A stretch of DNA of 9,715 nt from Bacteroidales bacterium UBA2632 (lineage in GTDB: Bacteria; Bacteroidota; Bacteroidia; Bacteroidales; Dysgonomonadaceae). The notes beneath the pieces are model-generated. The model had not been told where the DNA came from, did no database searches, and worked only from the letters and a program-made list of their open reading frames with translations. Below, piece after piece: positions 1 to 6,407 of the stretch. Numbering within the stretch: position 1 is the stretch's first letter; the number at the start of each line of letters is the position of its first letter. The DNA lies in the NCBI GenBank assembly GCA_002359825.1, contig DENY01000114.1, forward strand, positions 1 through 9,715. Direction: 5' to 3'. The position numbers and the translations under genes were made by a program.

Positions 1-22
1 GGTATCCGCCCGAGCAACTACA
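1..22. repeat. IS66 left terminal inverted repeat (tnpC side)
   Basis: Bases 2-22 pair with the reverse complement of 2388-2408, with mismatches at positions 8, 9, 14 and 15 only. The repeat overlaps the tnpC stop codon at 18-20, so tnpC runs to the very end of the element. The first base or so of the repeat is probably cut off by the window edge. Confidence 0.8.
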
Positions 23-1661
23 CTTTCTTTTCCCAAAAGTCTCTGTGATTTTCTAATTTTTCAGGATCAATAATGTTAGGCAAGAGTTCATGTATTTTGT
101 TTACGGGATAATCAGCAATATTTGCTAGGACATAAACCATCCACTTTTTAGGATTGATGTTGTTTAATTTGCAACAGGAAAAGAAACTGTAGAACATTGC
201 TGAACGCTCAGCTCCATTGTGTGAGCCGGCAAAAAGATAATTCTTTCTTCCAAGTGCAATCGGTCGTATTTTATTTTCAATAAGATTATTATCTATCTGT
301 AAATTTCCCTCATACAGGTAATTTTGCAGACTTGACCACAAATTAGTAGCGTAAGTAATTGCTTTACCTGTTTCTGATGTTGGCGGAACAAGGTTTCTTT
401 TATGGCCTAAATATTTTCCAAGTGCATTAATAATTGGCAGGGCTTCGTTAAGTCTAATTTCTTTTCTTTCATCTGCTGAAAGCTCTTTTGTTTTTCTCTC
501 AATACTGTACAGTTTTTGTATTTCTAAAAGAACATGTTCTGCTATTTCTTTATTATTATTCAAAGCATGCTCGAACTTTCTTCTTACATGCGCCCAACAA
601 GCAAGATGGATAACTCTATCATTTGCATAGTATTGTTTATAAACCTGGTATCCATCGGTTTGAAGATATCCTTTGTAGTTTTCAAGGAATCCGCGAGCAG
701 CATCGGTTCCTCTTCCTTTTTGATAATCGAAAACTACGGCCGCGTGCAAGGGCGCATGATAAGCCCAATAATAGCCTAAATGCGTTTTGCCTTTTTTATT
801 TTTATCTAATACTTTAGTTGTTGTTTCATCAGCCTGCAAATAGCTCTGTGATTTTACTTGTTGATAGAGACTATCATACAGCGGTTTAAATAATTTCCCA
901 AGATATGCTATCCAAGAATCAATGGTAGAGGCAGCTATTTCAATACCAAATCGTTTAAATATCTGCCTTTGACGATAAAGAGGGAGATGATCTATGTATT
1001 TATGTATTAAAATTGCTCCTAAAAGATTATTTCCTGCTAAGCATTTAGGAATGGGACGTGAAGGAAGCTCAGCTATTACAACATTCTTGTTTACGATGTT
1101 TAAGTCTAATGATTGATTTTCTTCTCTAACTGCATATTTAGGACGAACAATGACTAATTTAAAAAACTTCTCCGGAGTATATTCTAATATTTCGGTACGT
1201 TCTTCTCCAATTTTAATCATACCCGAAGTATCTTCCTCTGGTTCGATTATATGCTCTACTACTGGTAGATTTTCAGGAAGTTTGTTTCTGCCTTGATGTT
1301 TTTTGGGCTTCTCTCGCTCATAAGTAATAAGTTCCTTAACAGGAGTTTGATTCTGCTTTTGCTCCCCCGTAGCATACTCTTCAAAGGGAATCACTCCTTG
1401 AGCAGAATCAGCTTTTTCAAAACGCTCGCGTTTGCTGCCAAATAGCATCCGTCTTAACTGAGCTAGTAAATACTTTTGCTCTTGTATTTTTAACTCTTGT
1501 TTTTGCAGCTCTGACTTTTGCTGTTGCAGTTCTGAATTTTGCTGTTGTAGTTCTGAATTTTGCTGTTGTAGTTCTGAATTTTGTTTTTTTAGCCTTGAGT
1601 TTTGCTCATCAATAAATTTGATAAGCTCTGTCTTTGACATGTTTTCAAGTGCTGTTTCCAT
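18..1661 (-). CDS. tnpC: IS66-family transposase TnpC (DDE enzyme)
   Basis: This 547-aa protein is the catalytic transposase of the IS66 element and should cut and join DNA at the element's ends. Residues about 10-70 form a Gln/Leu-rich coiled coil with tandem heptads (S-E-L-Q-Q-Q-N). Next comes a basic stretch (SKRERF, 76-81) and the region where IS66 proteins usually carry a zinc finger (about 130-180), but here that region has no cysteines. The catalytic core has D278 (in QADET), D336 (in QTDGY) and E462 (in NLIENKIRP), with the family motif CWAHVRRKF at 355-363. The C-terminal tail (about 495-535, CKLNNINPKKW) is typical of the family. Length is normal and no frameshift is visible. The start used is the ATG at 1661; M8 at 1640 is an alternative because a promoter-like box lies only 4 bases upstream of 1661. 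Confidence 0.95.
   Translation of the reverse strand: METALENMSKTELIKFIDEQNSRLKKQNSELQQQNSELQQQNSELQQQKSELQKQELKIQEQKYLLAQLRRMLFGSKRERFEKADSAQGVIPFEEYATGEQKQNQTPVKELITYEREKPKKHQGRNKLPENLPVVEHIIEPEEDTSGMIKIGEERTEILEYTPEKFFKLVIVRPKYAVREENQSLDLNIVNKNVVIAELPSRPIPKCLAGNNLLGAILIHKYIDHLPLYRQRQIFKRFGIEIAASTIDSWIAYLGKLFKPLYDSLYQQVKSQSYLQADETTTKVLDKNKKGKTHLGYYWAYHAPLHAAVVFDYQKGRGTDAARGFLENYKGYLQTDGYQVYKQYYANDRVIHLACWAHVRRKFEHALNNNKEIAEHVLLEIQKLYSIERKTKELSADERKEIRLNEALPIINALGKYLGHKRNLVPPTSETGKAITYATNLWSSLQNYLYEGNLQIDNNLIENKIRPIALGRKNYLFAGSHNGAERSAMFYSFFSCCKLNNINPKKWMVYVLANIADYPVNKIHELLPNIIDPEKLENHRDFWEKKV
1509..1592 (-). repeat. Four 21-bp tandem repeats coding coiled-coil heptads in tnpC
   Basis: Four consecutive 21-bp units start at 1509, 1530, 1551 and 1572. 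The units at 1530 and 1551 are identical, and the outer ones diverge by a few bases. Each unit encodes exactly seven residues (pattern S/N-S-E-L-Q-Q-Q/K), that is, one coiled-coil heptad. Repeat number could therefore change by slippage without breaking the frame or the helix register. A more degenerate fifth unit may precede them at about 1488. Confidence 0.85.
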
Positions 1662-1665
1662 ATAT

Positions 1666-1697
1666 CAAAGATACGTATAAAACCCTTATGGTGCAAG
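1666..1697 (-). promoter_or_regulatory. Possible promoter for tnpC (Bacteroidota-type -33/-7)
   Basis: On the minus strand, TATCTTTG (1673 to 1666) fits the Bacteroidota -7 consensus TAnnTTTG exactly. CTTG (1697 to 1694), a near match to the -33 TTTG, lies 20 bases upstream. The start codon of tnpC follows only 4 bases after the -7 box, so transcripts would be leaderless or would use M8. The -33 element falls inside the inverted repeat at 1681-1701. This is inferred from sequence pattern only. Confidence 0.4.
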
Positions 1698-1701
1698 GGT
1701 T
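1681..1701. repeat. Hairpin between tnpB and tnpC
   Basis: AACCCTT at 1681-1687 and AAGGGTT at 1695-1701 form a perfect 7-bp inverted repeat with a 7-base loop. It sits in the 58-bp gap between the end of tnpB and the start of tnpC. There is no T-tract after it on the minus strand as a standard intrinsic terminator would have. It could affect read-through, message stability or tnpC initiation, but its role is not known. Confidence 0.55.
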
Positions 1702-1719
1702 ACATGATAAAATAGAGTG

Positions 1720-2079
1720 TTATTTTGAGTGAGAATATCGTTTTCTTTTCTTAGTTTTATCAAAATCTATTCCGTGTAAAATCATAAATAGCTCCTGTTT
1801 CGAAAGTTCGCTGTTTGGAGCTTTTATCCTTGCTGTTGGTCGCCGATAACTTCCTTTTTCCAAACGTTTATAAAACAAGGAAAAACCATCTGAATCCCAT
1901 CGTAATATCTTTATTAGATTCCTGTTTTTATTCATAAAAACAAATAGATACCCCGATAGCGGATCCATCTGCATCTCACTACTAACCAAACCGGACAAAC
2001 TATCAAATCCTTTGCGCATATCTGTTGGTCCAGCAAAGATAAAAATCTTTGGAGCCTGATCAAATCCAAATAAACTCAT
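1720..2079 (-). CDS. tnpB: IS66 Orf2 accessory protein TnpB
   Basis: This 119-aa protein belongs to the IS66 Orf2 (TnpB) family, an accessory protein needed for transposition of IS66 elements whose biochemical role is not settled. The family hallmarks are all present: GPTDMRKGFDSL (residues 17-28), DPLSGYLFVFMNK (39-51), IKILRWDSDGFSLFYKRLEKG (56-76) and a basic C-terminus (KTKKRKR). Its ATG overlaps the stop codon of tnpA by 4 bases (2076-2079), an arrangement that suggests translational coupling. The length is normal for the family and no damage is seen. Confidence 0.95.
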   Translation of the reverse strand: MSLFGFDQAPKIFIFAGPTDMRKGFDSLSGLVSSEMQMDPLSGYLFVFMNKNRNLIKILRWDSDGFSLFYKRLEKGSYRRPTARIKAPNSELSKQELFMILHGIDFDKTKKRKRYSHSK

Positions 2080-2342
2080 TCGAATACTGTTATTTTAATA
2101 CCACTAGGCAATTCTATTTCTAACACTTTACGCTCCTTAGCTTCCTCAGCACTAAAAAGCATTACTTCTTTAAAGTTATTGCTATCTCTCAGTTCCTGTG
2201 ATTGCCTCTCAACTTTGTATTTTCTATGCCAGTAATCGAACTTGTTTATGTCATATTGCTTAGTCTTCACAAAATCTTTTTTCTTCATTCCTGAGGTCAG
2301 CCAAGCTTTTACATCTTGGTACATTTGTTCTTGCATACTCAT
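2076..2342 (-). CDS. tnpA: IS66 accessory protein TnpA
   Basis: This is the first gene of the IS66 element. The product is 88 aa from the chosen ATG at 2342. The family is recognised by an N-terminal helix-turn-helix-like part (WLTSGMKKKDFVKTKQYDIN followed by FDYWHRKYK) and a C-terminal β part ending IELPSGIKITVFE, typical of IS66 TnpA proteins. The reading frame can be extended to a TTG at 2357, but that codon lies inside a promoter-like -7 box (2362 to 2355), so the ATG at 2342 is the better start. The stop overlaps the tnpB start by 4 bases. The protein is thought to help the transposase, possibly by DNA binding; this is family-level knowledge and not shown by the sequence. Confidence 0.88.
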   Translation of the reverse strand: MSMQEQMYQDVKAWLTSGMKKKDFVKTKQYDINKFDYWHRKYKVERQSQELRDSNNFKEVMLFSAEEAKERKVLEIELPSGIKITVFE

Positions 2343-2354
2343 GTTTTTTAGTGG

Positions 2355-2386
2355 CAAAGATCATGAAGTGAAGTGGAGTGTACAAG
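2355..2386 (-). promoter_or_regulatory. Possible promoter for tnpA (IS66 operon)
   Basis: On the minus strand, GATCTTTG (2362 to 2355) matches the -7 consensus TAnnTTTG except for the first base. CTTG (2386 to 2383) lies 20 bases upstream. The same CTTG-N20-nATCTTTG layout is found before tnpC. Transcription would begin about 2350, just upstream of the ATG at 2342. The -33 box is immediately inside the right terminal repeat. Confidence 0.45.
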
Positions 2387-2387
2387 A

Positions 2388-2410
2388 TGTAGTTAGTCGG
2401 AGGGATACAC
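2388..2410. repeat. IS66 right terminal inverted repeat (tnpA side)
   Basis: Bases 2388-2408 are the imperfect inverted copy of 2-22 (17 of 21 match). The outermost bases, read inward, are GTGTATCC from 2410. Just outside lies AGCAGGAA (2411-2418), the expected 8-bp target duplication. The remainder of the IS1595-type transposase gene follows. Confidence 0.8.
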
Positions 2411-3125
2411 AGCAGGAACGATGTTTGACAAGATGAAATTCCCATTGCTAATAGCGTTTCATATCTGTTTTAAAATCAGTACAAAGAAAAAAGGAATGTC
2501 ATCATTGGAGTTGTCAGAAGAGTTTGGATTGCGACAAAAAACGGCATGGGAGTTCAAATGGAAAATACAGCAAGCAATGACAAGTAGCCGAAGGAGCCCA
2601 CTGGAAGGCACAATTCAGATTGATGAGTTTCTGATTGGCCAATACGAAGAAGGGAAAGTTGGTCGTAGTGGAGACAGCAAAAAGAAGTTAGTGATTGTTG
2701 CACTTGAAGTCCTGGTAGATAAAGGCAGCGTTGGACGTGCTTATGCACAGGTAGTTGAGCGTGCTTCAAGCAAAGAATTCAGACCTTTTTTTGAAACATA
2801 TATCAATAAAGATGCACATGTTGTAACTGACCTTTGGAAAGGATATTTACCTTTGAGAAAGGACTATCCAAACTTAGAACAGATACCTTCGGAAAAAGGA
2901 AAAGGCATGCAACAATTGCATATTCACATAATGAACATTCAAGGCTGGTTGCGAGGAATACACCACCATTGCTCAAAAGATAGGTTTCAAGGTTATCTCG
3001 ATGAATATCATTTCAGATATAATCGACGTGCAATGATGGGGTCAATCTTCGATTTACTTATAAGAAAGATGGTTGAAAGTGAACCTAAGAGATTGATTAA
3101 AAGAAATATATCAACAGTGGTCTAA
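2411..3125 (+). pseudogene. IS1595-family (ISXO2-like) transposase, 5' part cut off by IS66
   Basis: This is the C-terminal three quarters of an IS1595-family transposase; 234 aa can be read from the ATG at 2421, against roughly 300 aa for a full protein. The frame begins in the conserved (T)AGTMFDKMKFPL segment that normally follows the N-terminal zinc-ribbon, so the zinc-ribbon is missing. Then come an HTH-like stretch (GMSSLELSEEFGLRQKTAW), the first catalytic Asp (D68 in QIDEFLIG), the second (D137 in VVTDLWKGY), and the third-residue region HIMNIQGWLRGIHHH (N172) with YLDEYHFRYNRR (191-203). No internal stop is visible. In-frame stops just upstream (TAG at 2394, TGA at 2364) belong to the IS66 end. 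The missing 5' part should lie left of the window. The methionine at 2421 is probably an internal codon and not the native start. Confidence 0.88.
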
Positions 3126-3271
3126 GCACCTATACCGATATTTATTTAAAATATAGTAGGAGTTGATGTGTTTGTATTAAGAAATCACCCATAATGAAAA
3201 TATACATTATGCTCTGTATAGAGTACATGTCTTTAAGTTTAAAGTGTGCTCATTAGTAGATGAAAAATGGT

Positions 3272-3457
3272 CTAAACAGTAATGTTCTGCAAACTACTTA
3301 GTAACCCGAATACTTTCAGCAACCAAATAACAAGAACTATTACAACAACAGCGTTAAGAATATTTTTAACAGTTTGTTGCATGGGAATATATCGGTTTAT
3401 TAACCAAAGAATTACTCCCGTAACTAAGATAACGATAATAACATTTAGTAAAGGCAT
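3272..3457 (-). CDS. Small two-helix membrane protein, Thivi_2564-like
   Basis: The product is a 61-aa hydrophobic protein with two predicted membrane helices (about residues 4-23 and 33-54) joined by a short polar turn, NRYIPMQQTVKN. The pattern PLLNVII...NRYIPM...ILNAVVVIVLVIWLL...F resembles the widespread small Thivi_2564-family membrane proteins, whose function is unknown. The conservation-like pattern and full length (start ATG, stop directly after the NITV end) favour a real gene. A same-size antisense frame at 3282-3515 looks like its shadow. It stands alone, divergent from rpe with 222 bp between the starts, and has no clear ribosome binding site, which is normal for this group. No function can be assigned. 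Confidence 0.75.
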   Translation of the reverse strand: MPLLNVIIVILVTGVILWLINRYIPMQQTVKNILNAVVVIVLVIWLLKVFGLLSSLQNITV

Positions 3458-3629
3458 AGCATTTATATTTTTAATTATAACTAAACTTACGATACAAAGT
3501 TCATTTTTTATTTAATAAAAATATTACAGTATTATTTATTCTTGTTACATCATTCACATTTTATCAGGAACAATTTTCAATTAAGGTAAGTCTGAAACAT
3601 GCACTTTCGATTCACTATTTAAATCTATT

Positions 3630-3661
3630 CTTCTCTTTTTAATAAATATCTTGTATCTTTG
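3630..3661 (+). promoter_or_regulatory. Probable rpe promoter
   Basis: TATCTTTG at 3654-3661 is an exact match to the Bacteroidota -7 consensus TAnnTTTG. CTTC at 3630-3633, a weak -33 match, lies 20 bases upstream. Transcription should start at about 3666, giving a short leader of roughly 14 bases before the rpe ATG at 3680. Confidence 0.55.
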
Positions 3662-3679
3662 AAGTAAAAAATATTATCT

Positions 3680-4330
3680 ATGAGTCACTTAGTTTCTCCC
3701 TCGCTGTTATCGGCAGATTTTTTGCATCTACAACGAGATGTTGAGATGCTCAATAATAGCGAAGCCGACTGGCTACACCTTGATGTGATGGATGGTGTGT
3801 TTGTTCCAAATATATCGTTTGGTTTCCCCATCATGAATCTTTTGAAAGATATAACTGACAAACCATTGGATGTTCATCTAATGATTGTGCAACCAGAAAA
3901 GTTTATTGAAGAAGTAGCCAATATGGGTGCACACATGATGAATGTCCACTATGAAGCATGTACACACCTGAACCGAACAGTGCAGTCTATAAAAGCCAAG
4001 GGCATGAAAGCTGCGGTGACACTTAACCCCCACACACCGGTGGCATTGCTCCGGGATATTATCCAAGACTTAGATATGGTGCTGCTTATGTCTGTAAATC
4101 CAGGATTTGGGGGACAAAAGTTTATCTACAATACTCTTTCAAAAGTAGATGATTTGAAAAACCTGATTCTTCAAAGAAATGCTGACACACTGATAGAAGT
4201 AGACGGAGGCGTGAATCTTGAAACAGGAAAACTATTGGTTGATGCTGGTGCTGATGTGTTGGTTGCGGGGAGTTTTGTGTTTGCATCAGACAGCCCAAAG
4301 GAGAAGATACATCAGTTAAAGATGCTATAA
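3680..4330 (+). CDS. rpe: Ribulose-phosphate 3-epimerase
   Basis: This cytoplasmic enzyme of the pentose phosphate pathway interconverts D-ribulose 5-phosphate and D-xylulose 5-phosphate. The 216-aa length is typical of the TIM-barrel family. Visible motifs are SPSLLSADF (6-14), LHLDVMDGVFVPNISFG (32-48), LDVHLMI (63-69), MSVNPGFGGQKF (137-148), IEVDGGVN (172-179) and ADVLVAGSFVF near the C-terminus. Metal ligands expected from the family are H33, D35, H66 and D175, with D35 and D175 as the acid/base pair; all are present. The ATG at 3680 fits the family N-terminus and follows a good promoter box. comEC begins 72 bp downstream on the same strand, with no terminator seen between them. Confidence 0.97.
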   Translation: MSHLVSPSLLSADFLHLQRDVEMLNNSEADWLHLDVMDGVFVPNISFGFPIMNLLKDITDKPLDVHLMIVQPEKFIEEVANMGAHMMNVHYEACTHLNRTVQSIKAKGMKAAVTLNPHTPVALLRDIIQDLDMVLLMSVNPGFGGQKFIYNTLSKVDDLKNLILQRNADTLIEVDGGVNLETGKLLVDAGADVLVAGSFVFASDSPKEKIHQLKML

Positions 4331-4402
4331 TCTTGACCTAATTTTCTTTTGTAAAATCATGTTGTTTAATCGGGGTGTACAATATGTCTTAACATAATTG
4401 AC

Positions 4403-6352
4403 ATGAAACTAACACCGTTTCTCAGATTATTGATTCCTATTATAAGTGGTATTCTTTTTCATAAGTTTATCTCTCCAACTGCCAATCTCTTTTTTGTTGG
4501 GATGGGGGCTTTAGTTTTGATGTTTATCTCATTTTTCATTACCAAAAGAAATCCGTATTCATTACAATGGCTCTTCGGTATTGGGTTGATTTTCTTTCTG
4601 TTCTCACTATCTGTTCAGTATTGTCAATACAGGAGACATCTTGTATCCTACGATTTCCCACAAAATGCTTCTTCCTATATTGGTGAGGTGTTAGATTATC
4701 CCCAACAGAAAAAACGCTCTGTTGCTTGTGAGGTAAATGTGACTTATCCGACCGATAAGAAAATAATGCTGTATCTCCAACCCGACAGTAATAGTCAACA
4801 ATTGCAACCAGGAGATAAAATATTGTTACATGCCTTTGTGCAACCGTTTAAAAATCTTGGTAATCCGGGTGAGTTTGATTATGGGGCATATATGCTCAAT
4901 AAGGGTTTTACGGGCAGTGCATTCGTAAGGTCCAATGATTGGAGCCATACAAGTGTGAGCAATCGTTCGATCAAAACAGAAGCTCTACGTGTGAGAGCTA
5001 AACTACTACAGATTTATAAAACTCATGGTTTAGCTGATGATGAACAATCATTCCTCTCAGCAATCACTTTAGGATACAAAACAGACCTGTCAGACGATTT
5101 GAAAACTGCATTTAGTGCTACAGGCACCTCTCATGTATTGGCTGTAAGTGGCCTGCATGTTGGTATTGTTTACATTGTTATCATGTTCTTCTTCTCCTTT
5201 ATGGGTAATCGAGGAACATCTTTTTTTCTCAAACAAATACTTATATTGATATGCTTGTGGGGCTATGTTTTTATTACGGGAATGCCCGTATCAGTTATTA
5301 GAGCAGCTATCATGTTGACCCTCTTCTGTATGGGTAGCCTTTTTCATCGAAAAGGATTTACTTATAATACGCTTGCTATTGCAGCTTTCATTATCTTGAT
5401 TATAAACCCATTTTATCTTTTCGATGTAGGGTTTCAGCTTAGTTTTGCTTGTGTCTATGCTATATTGTTTTTCCAACCCAAAATGGCACGACTATATAGT
5501 CCAAAAAATAAGTTGCCAACCTATTTTTGGAATTTACTCACAGTTTCATTTGCTGCACAGTTGGGAGCGTTTCCAATTGTGCTATTCTATTTTGGCACTT
5601 TCCCTACTTATTTTTTTATTACCAATCTGCTTATACTCCCTTTTATTGCTGCTATCATTTATTCAGCAGTTACTCTAATATTGTTATCGCAATTTGCTTT
5701 TCTGAATCTTCATTTTCTACAACTCTTGTTGAAGGGTGTTATCGTGGTTATCCAATATCTTATAAAAGCAGTGTTGTGGATAGTCTATTTCTTTGAATCC
5801 TTACCCTTGTCTGTATTTAATGATCTGCATATTTCACTCCTTCAATTGATCTTGATTTTTGCAGGGCTATTTCTACTCACTCTCTACATACTGAATAAAC
5901 GAGGCAATGTGTTGATTTCCTTATTAGTGTCTGTGTCTTTGGTTTTATTGACAAGCACTCTTCGGTATTTAAAACCACCCCCTCACCAGTTTGTTGTATT
6001 CAACAATTATAATGAGCCCGATATTGGCTATACAATAAGGAGTGAGAAAGTTGCATTGCAAACATTCTGCAATCAAACTATTTGGCATCCTACTGCGAAC
6101 ATCGTTCTGCTTACAGAAAATAGATATACATCAAAAGTGAGTAATCAAATTCTTCCAGTGGACTATCTTATTTTGGCCTCTGACAATAGTTTTTCGATGT
6201 TCGAACTAATCCAAATTTTCCATCCAAAAGAGGTGATTATAGATTCTTCTATTGCTCGTAATGCTGCAAATAAATTGAAAAATGAATGCGAGAAGTTGAA
6301 GCTCCCTTTTCATGATATTTCTGAATCGGGTGCTTTCTCCGTAAATTTTTAG
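4403..6352 (+). CDS. comEC: ComEC/Rec2-family membrane protein (DNA uptake channel type)
   Basis: This 649-aa multi-pass inner membrane protein belongs to the family that carries single-stranded DNA across the membrane in natural transformation. Order of parts: two to three N-terminal helices (about 5-75); a soluble DUF4131/OB-fold-like region (about 80-180) ending in NPGEFDYGAYMLNKGFTG; then the Competence domain (about 220-500) with HVLAVSGLHVGI at 244-255, GMPVSVIRAAIM at 293-304 and FQLSFACVYAI at 344-354. The remaining roughly 120 residues lack the HxHxDH metal-binding motif of the metallo-β-lactamase-like domain found in longer ComEC proteins. This short form is, as I recall, common in Bacteroidales. 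Whether this species is transformable cannot be told. It lies between rpe (72 bp) and nrnA (55 bp). Confidence 0.9.
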   Translation: MKLTPFLRLLIPIISGILFHKFISPTANLFFVGMGALVLMFISFFITKRNPYSLQWLFGIGLIFFLFSLSVQYCQYRRHLVSYDFPQNASSYIGEVLDYPQQKKRSVACEVNVTYPTDKKIMLYLQPDSNSQQLQPGDKILLHAFVQPFKNLGNPGEFDYGAYMLNKGFTGSAFVRSNDWSHTSVSNRSIKTEALRVRAKLLQIYKTHGLADDEQSFLSAITLGYKTDLSDDLKTAFSATGTSHVLAVSGLHVGIVYIVIMFFFSFMGNRGTSFFLKQILILICLWGYVFITGMPVSVIRAAIMLTLFCMGSLFHRKGFTYNTLAIAAFIILIINPFYLFDVGFQLSFACVYAILFFQPKMARLYSPKNKLPTYFWNLLTVSFAAQLGAFPIVLFYFGTFPTYFFITNLLILPFIAAIIYSAVTLILLSQFAFLNLHFLQLLLKGVIVVIQYLIKAVLWIVYFFESLPLSVFNDLHISLLQLILIFAGLFLLTLYILNKRGNVLISLLVSVSLVLLTSTLRYLKPPPHQFVVFNNYNEPDIGYTIRSEKVALQTFCNQTIWHPTANIVLLTENRYTSKVSNQILPVDYLILASDNSFSMFELIQIFHPKEVIIDSSIARNAANKLKNECEKLKLPFHDISESGAFSVNF

Positions 6353-6360
6353 TATTTTTG
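6353..6360 (+). promoter_or_regulatory. Possible nrnA promoter, -7 box
   Basis: TATTTTTG directly after the comEC stop codon is an exact TAnnTTTG match, 47 bases before the nrnA ATG. No convincing -33 element is found 19-21 bases upstream; the nearest TTTC is only 15 bases away. nrnA may therefore have its own start of transcription or simply be read through from comEC. Confidence 0.35.
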
Positions 6361-6407
6361 CATCTTATCAAGAAACAAATCACACGCAATATAGAATAAT
6401 AAATCAC

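Larger units (their letters stand above)
1..2410 (-). mobile_element. IS66-family insertion sequence, essentially complete
   Basis: This element carries the three genes of an IS66-family transposon in the usual order tnpA-tnpB-tnpC, all on the minus strand. The outer ends are imperfect inverted repeats: positions 2-22 match the reverse complement of 2388-2408 at 17 of 21 bases. The right end reads GTGTATCC inward from 2410, and the left end reads GGTATCC from position 1, so about one base of the left tip is outside the window. The right boundary is supported independently, because an IS1595-type transposase reading frame becomes recognisable directly after it (A-G-T-M-F-D from 2412). All three proteins look intact and the catalytic DDE residues of TnpC are present, so the element could still be active. 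IS66 elements normally make 8-bp target duplications. The expected duplication here is 2411-2418, with its partner left of the window. Confidence 0.88.

Noticed and set aside
1488..1592. Regular 21-bp repeats considered as a CRISPR-like array
   Set aside because: The units are contiguous with no spacers and encode coiled-coil heptads within tnpC.
2367..2420. In-frame residues E-C-T-R-C just upstream of the IS1595 fragment, resembling its zinc-ribbon
   Set aside because: An in-frame TAG at 2394 follows, and these bases belong to the IS66 terminal repeat and tnpA promoter region, so the resemblance is chance.
2242..2436. 64-aa plus-strand frame across the tnpA start and IS66 right end
   Set aside because: It is antisense to tnpA and crosses the IS boundary, with no family resemblance; a shadow frame.
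3138..3154. 6-bp AT-only hairpin after the IS1595 stop codon, considered as a terminator
   Set aside because: The stem has no G or C and is not followed by a T-tract, and such repeats are expected by chance in AT-rich DNA.
3126..3271. Search for the IS1595 right terminal inverted repeat
   Set aside because: The left end of that element is outside the window, so no repeat can be matched and the right boundary cannot be placed.
3282..3515. 77-aa plus-strand frame
   Set aside because: It lies antisense to the Thivi_2564-like gene, which has the recognisable pattern; most likely a shadow.
4331..4402. Possible separate promoter for comEC
   Set aside because: Only imperfect -7 candidates (TAATTTTC at about 4341, TATGTCTT near 4383) are present, without a clear -33 element; read-through from rpe is simpler.
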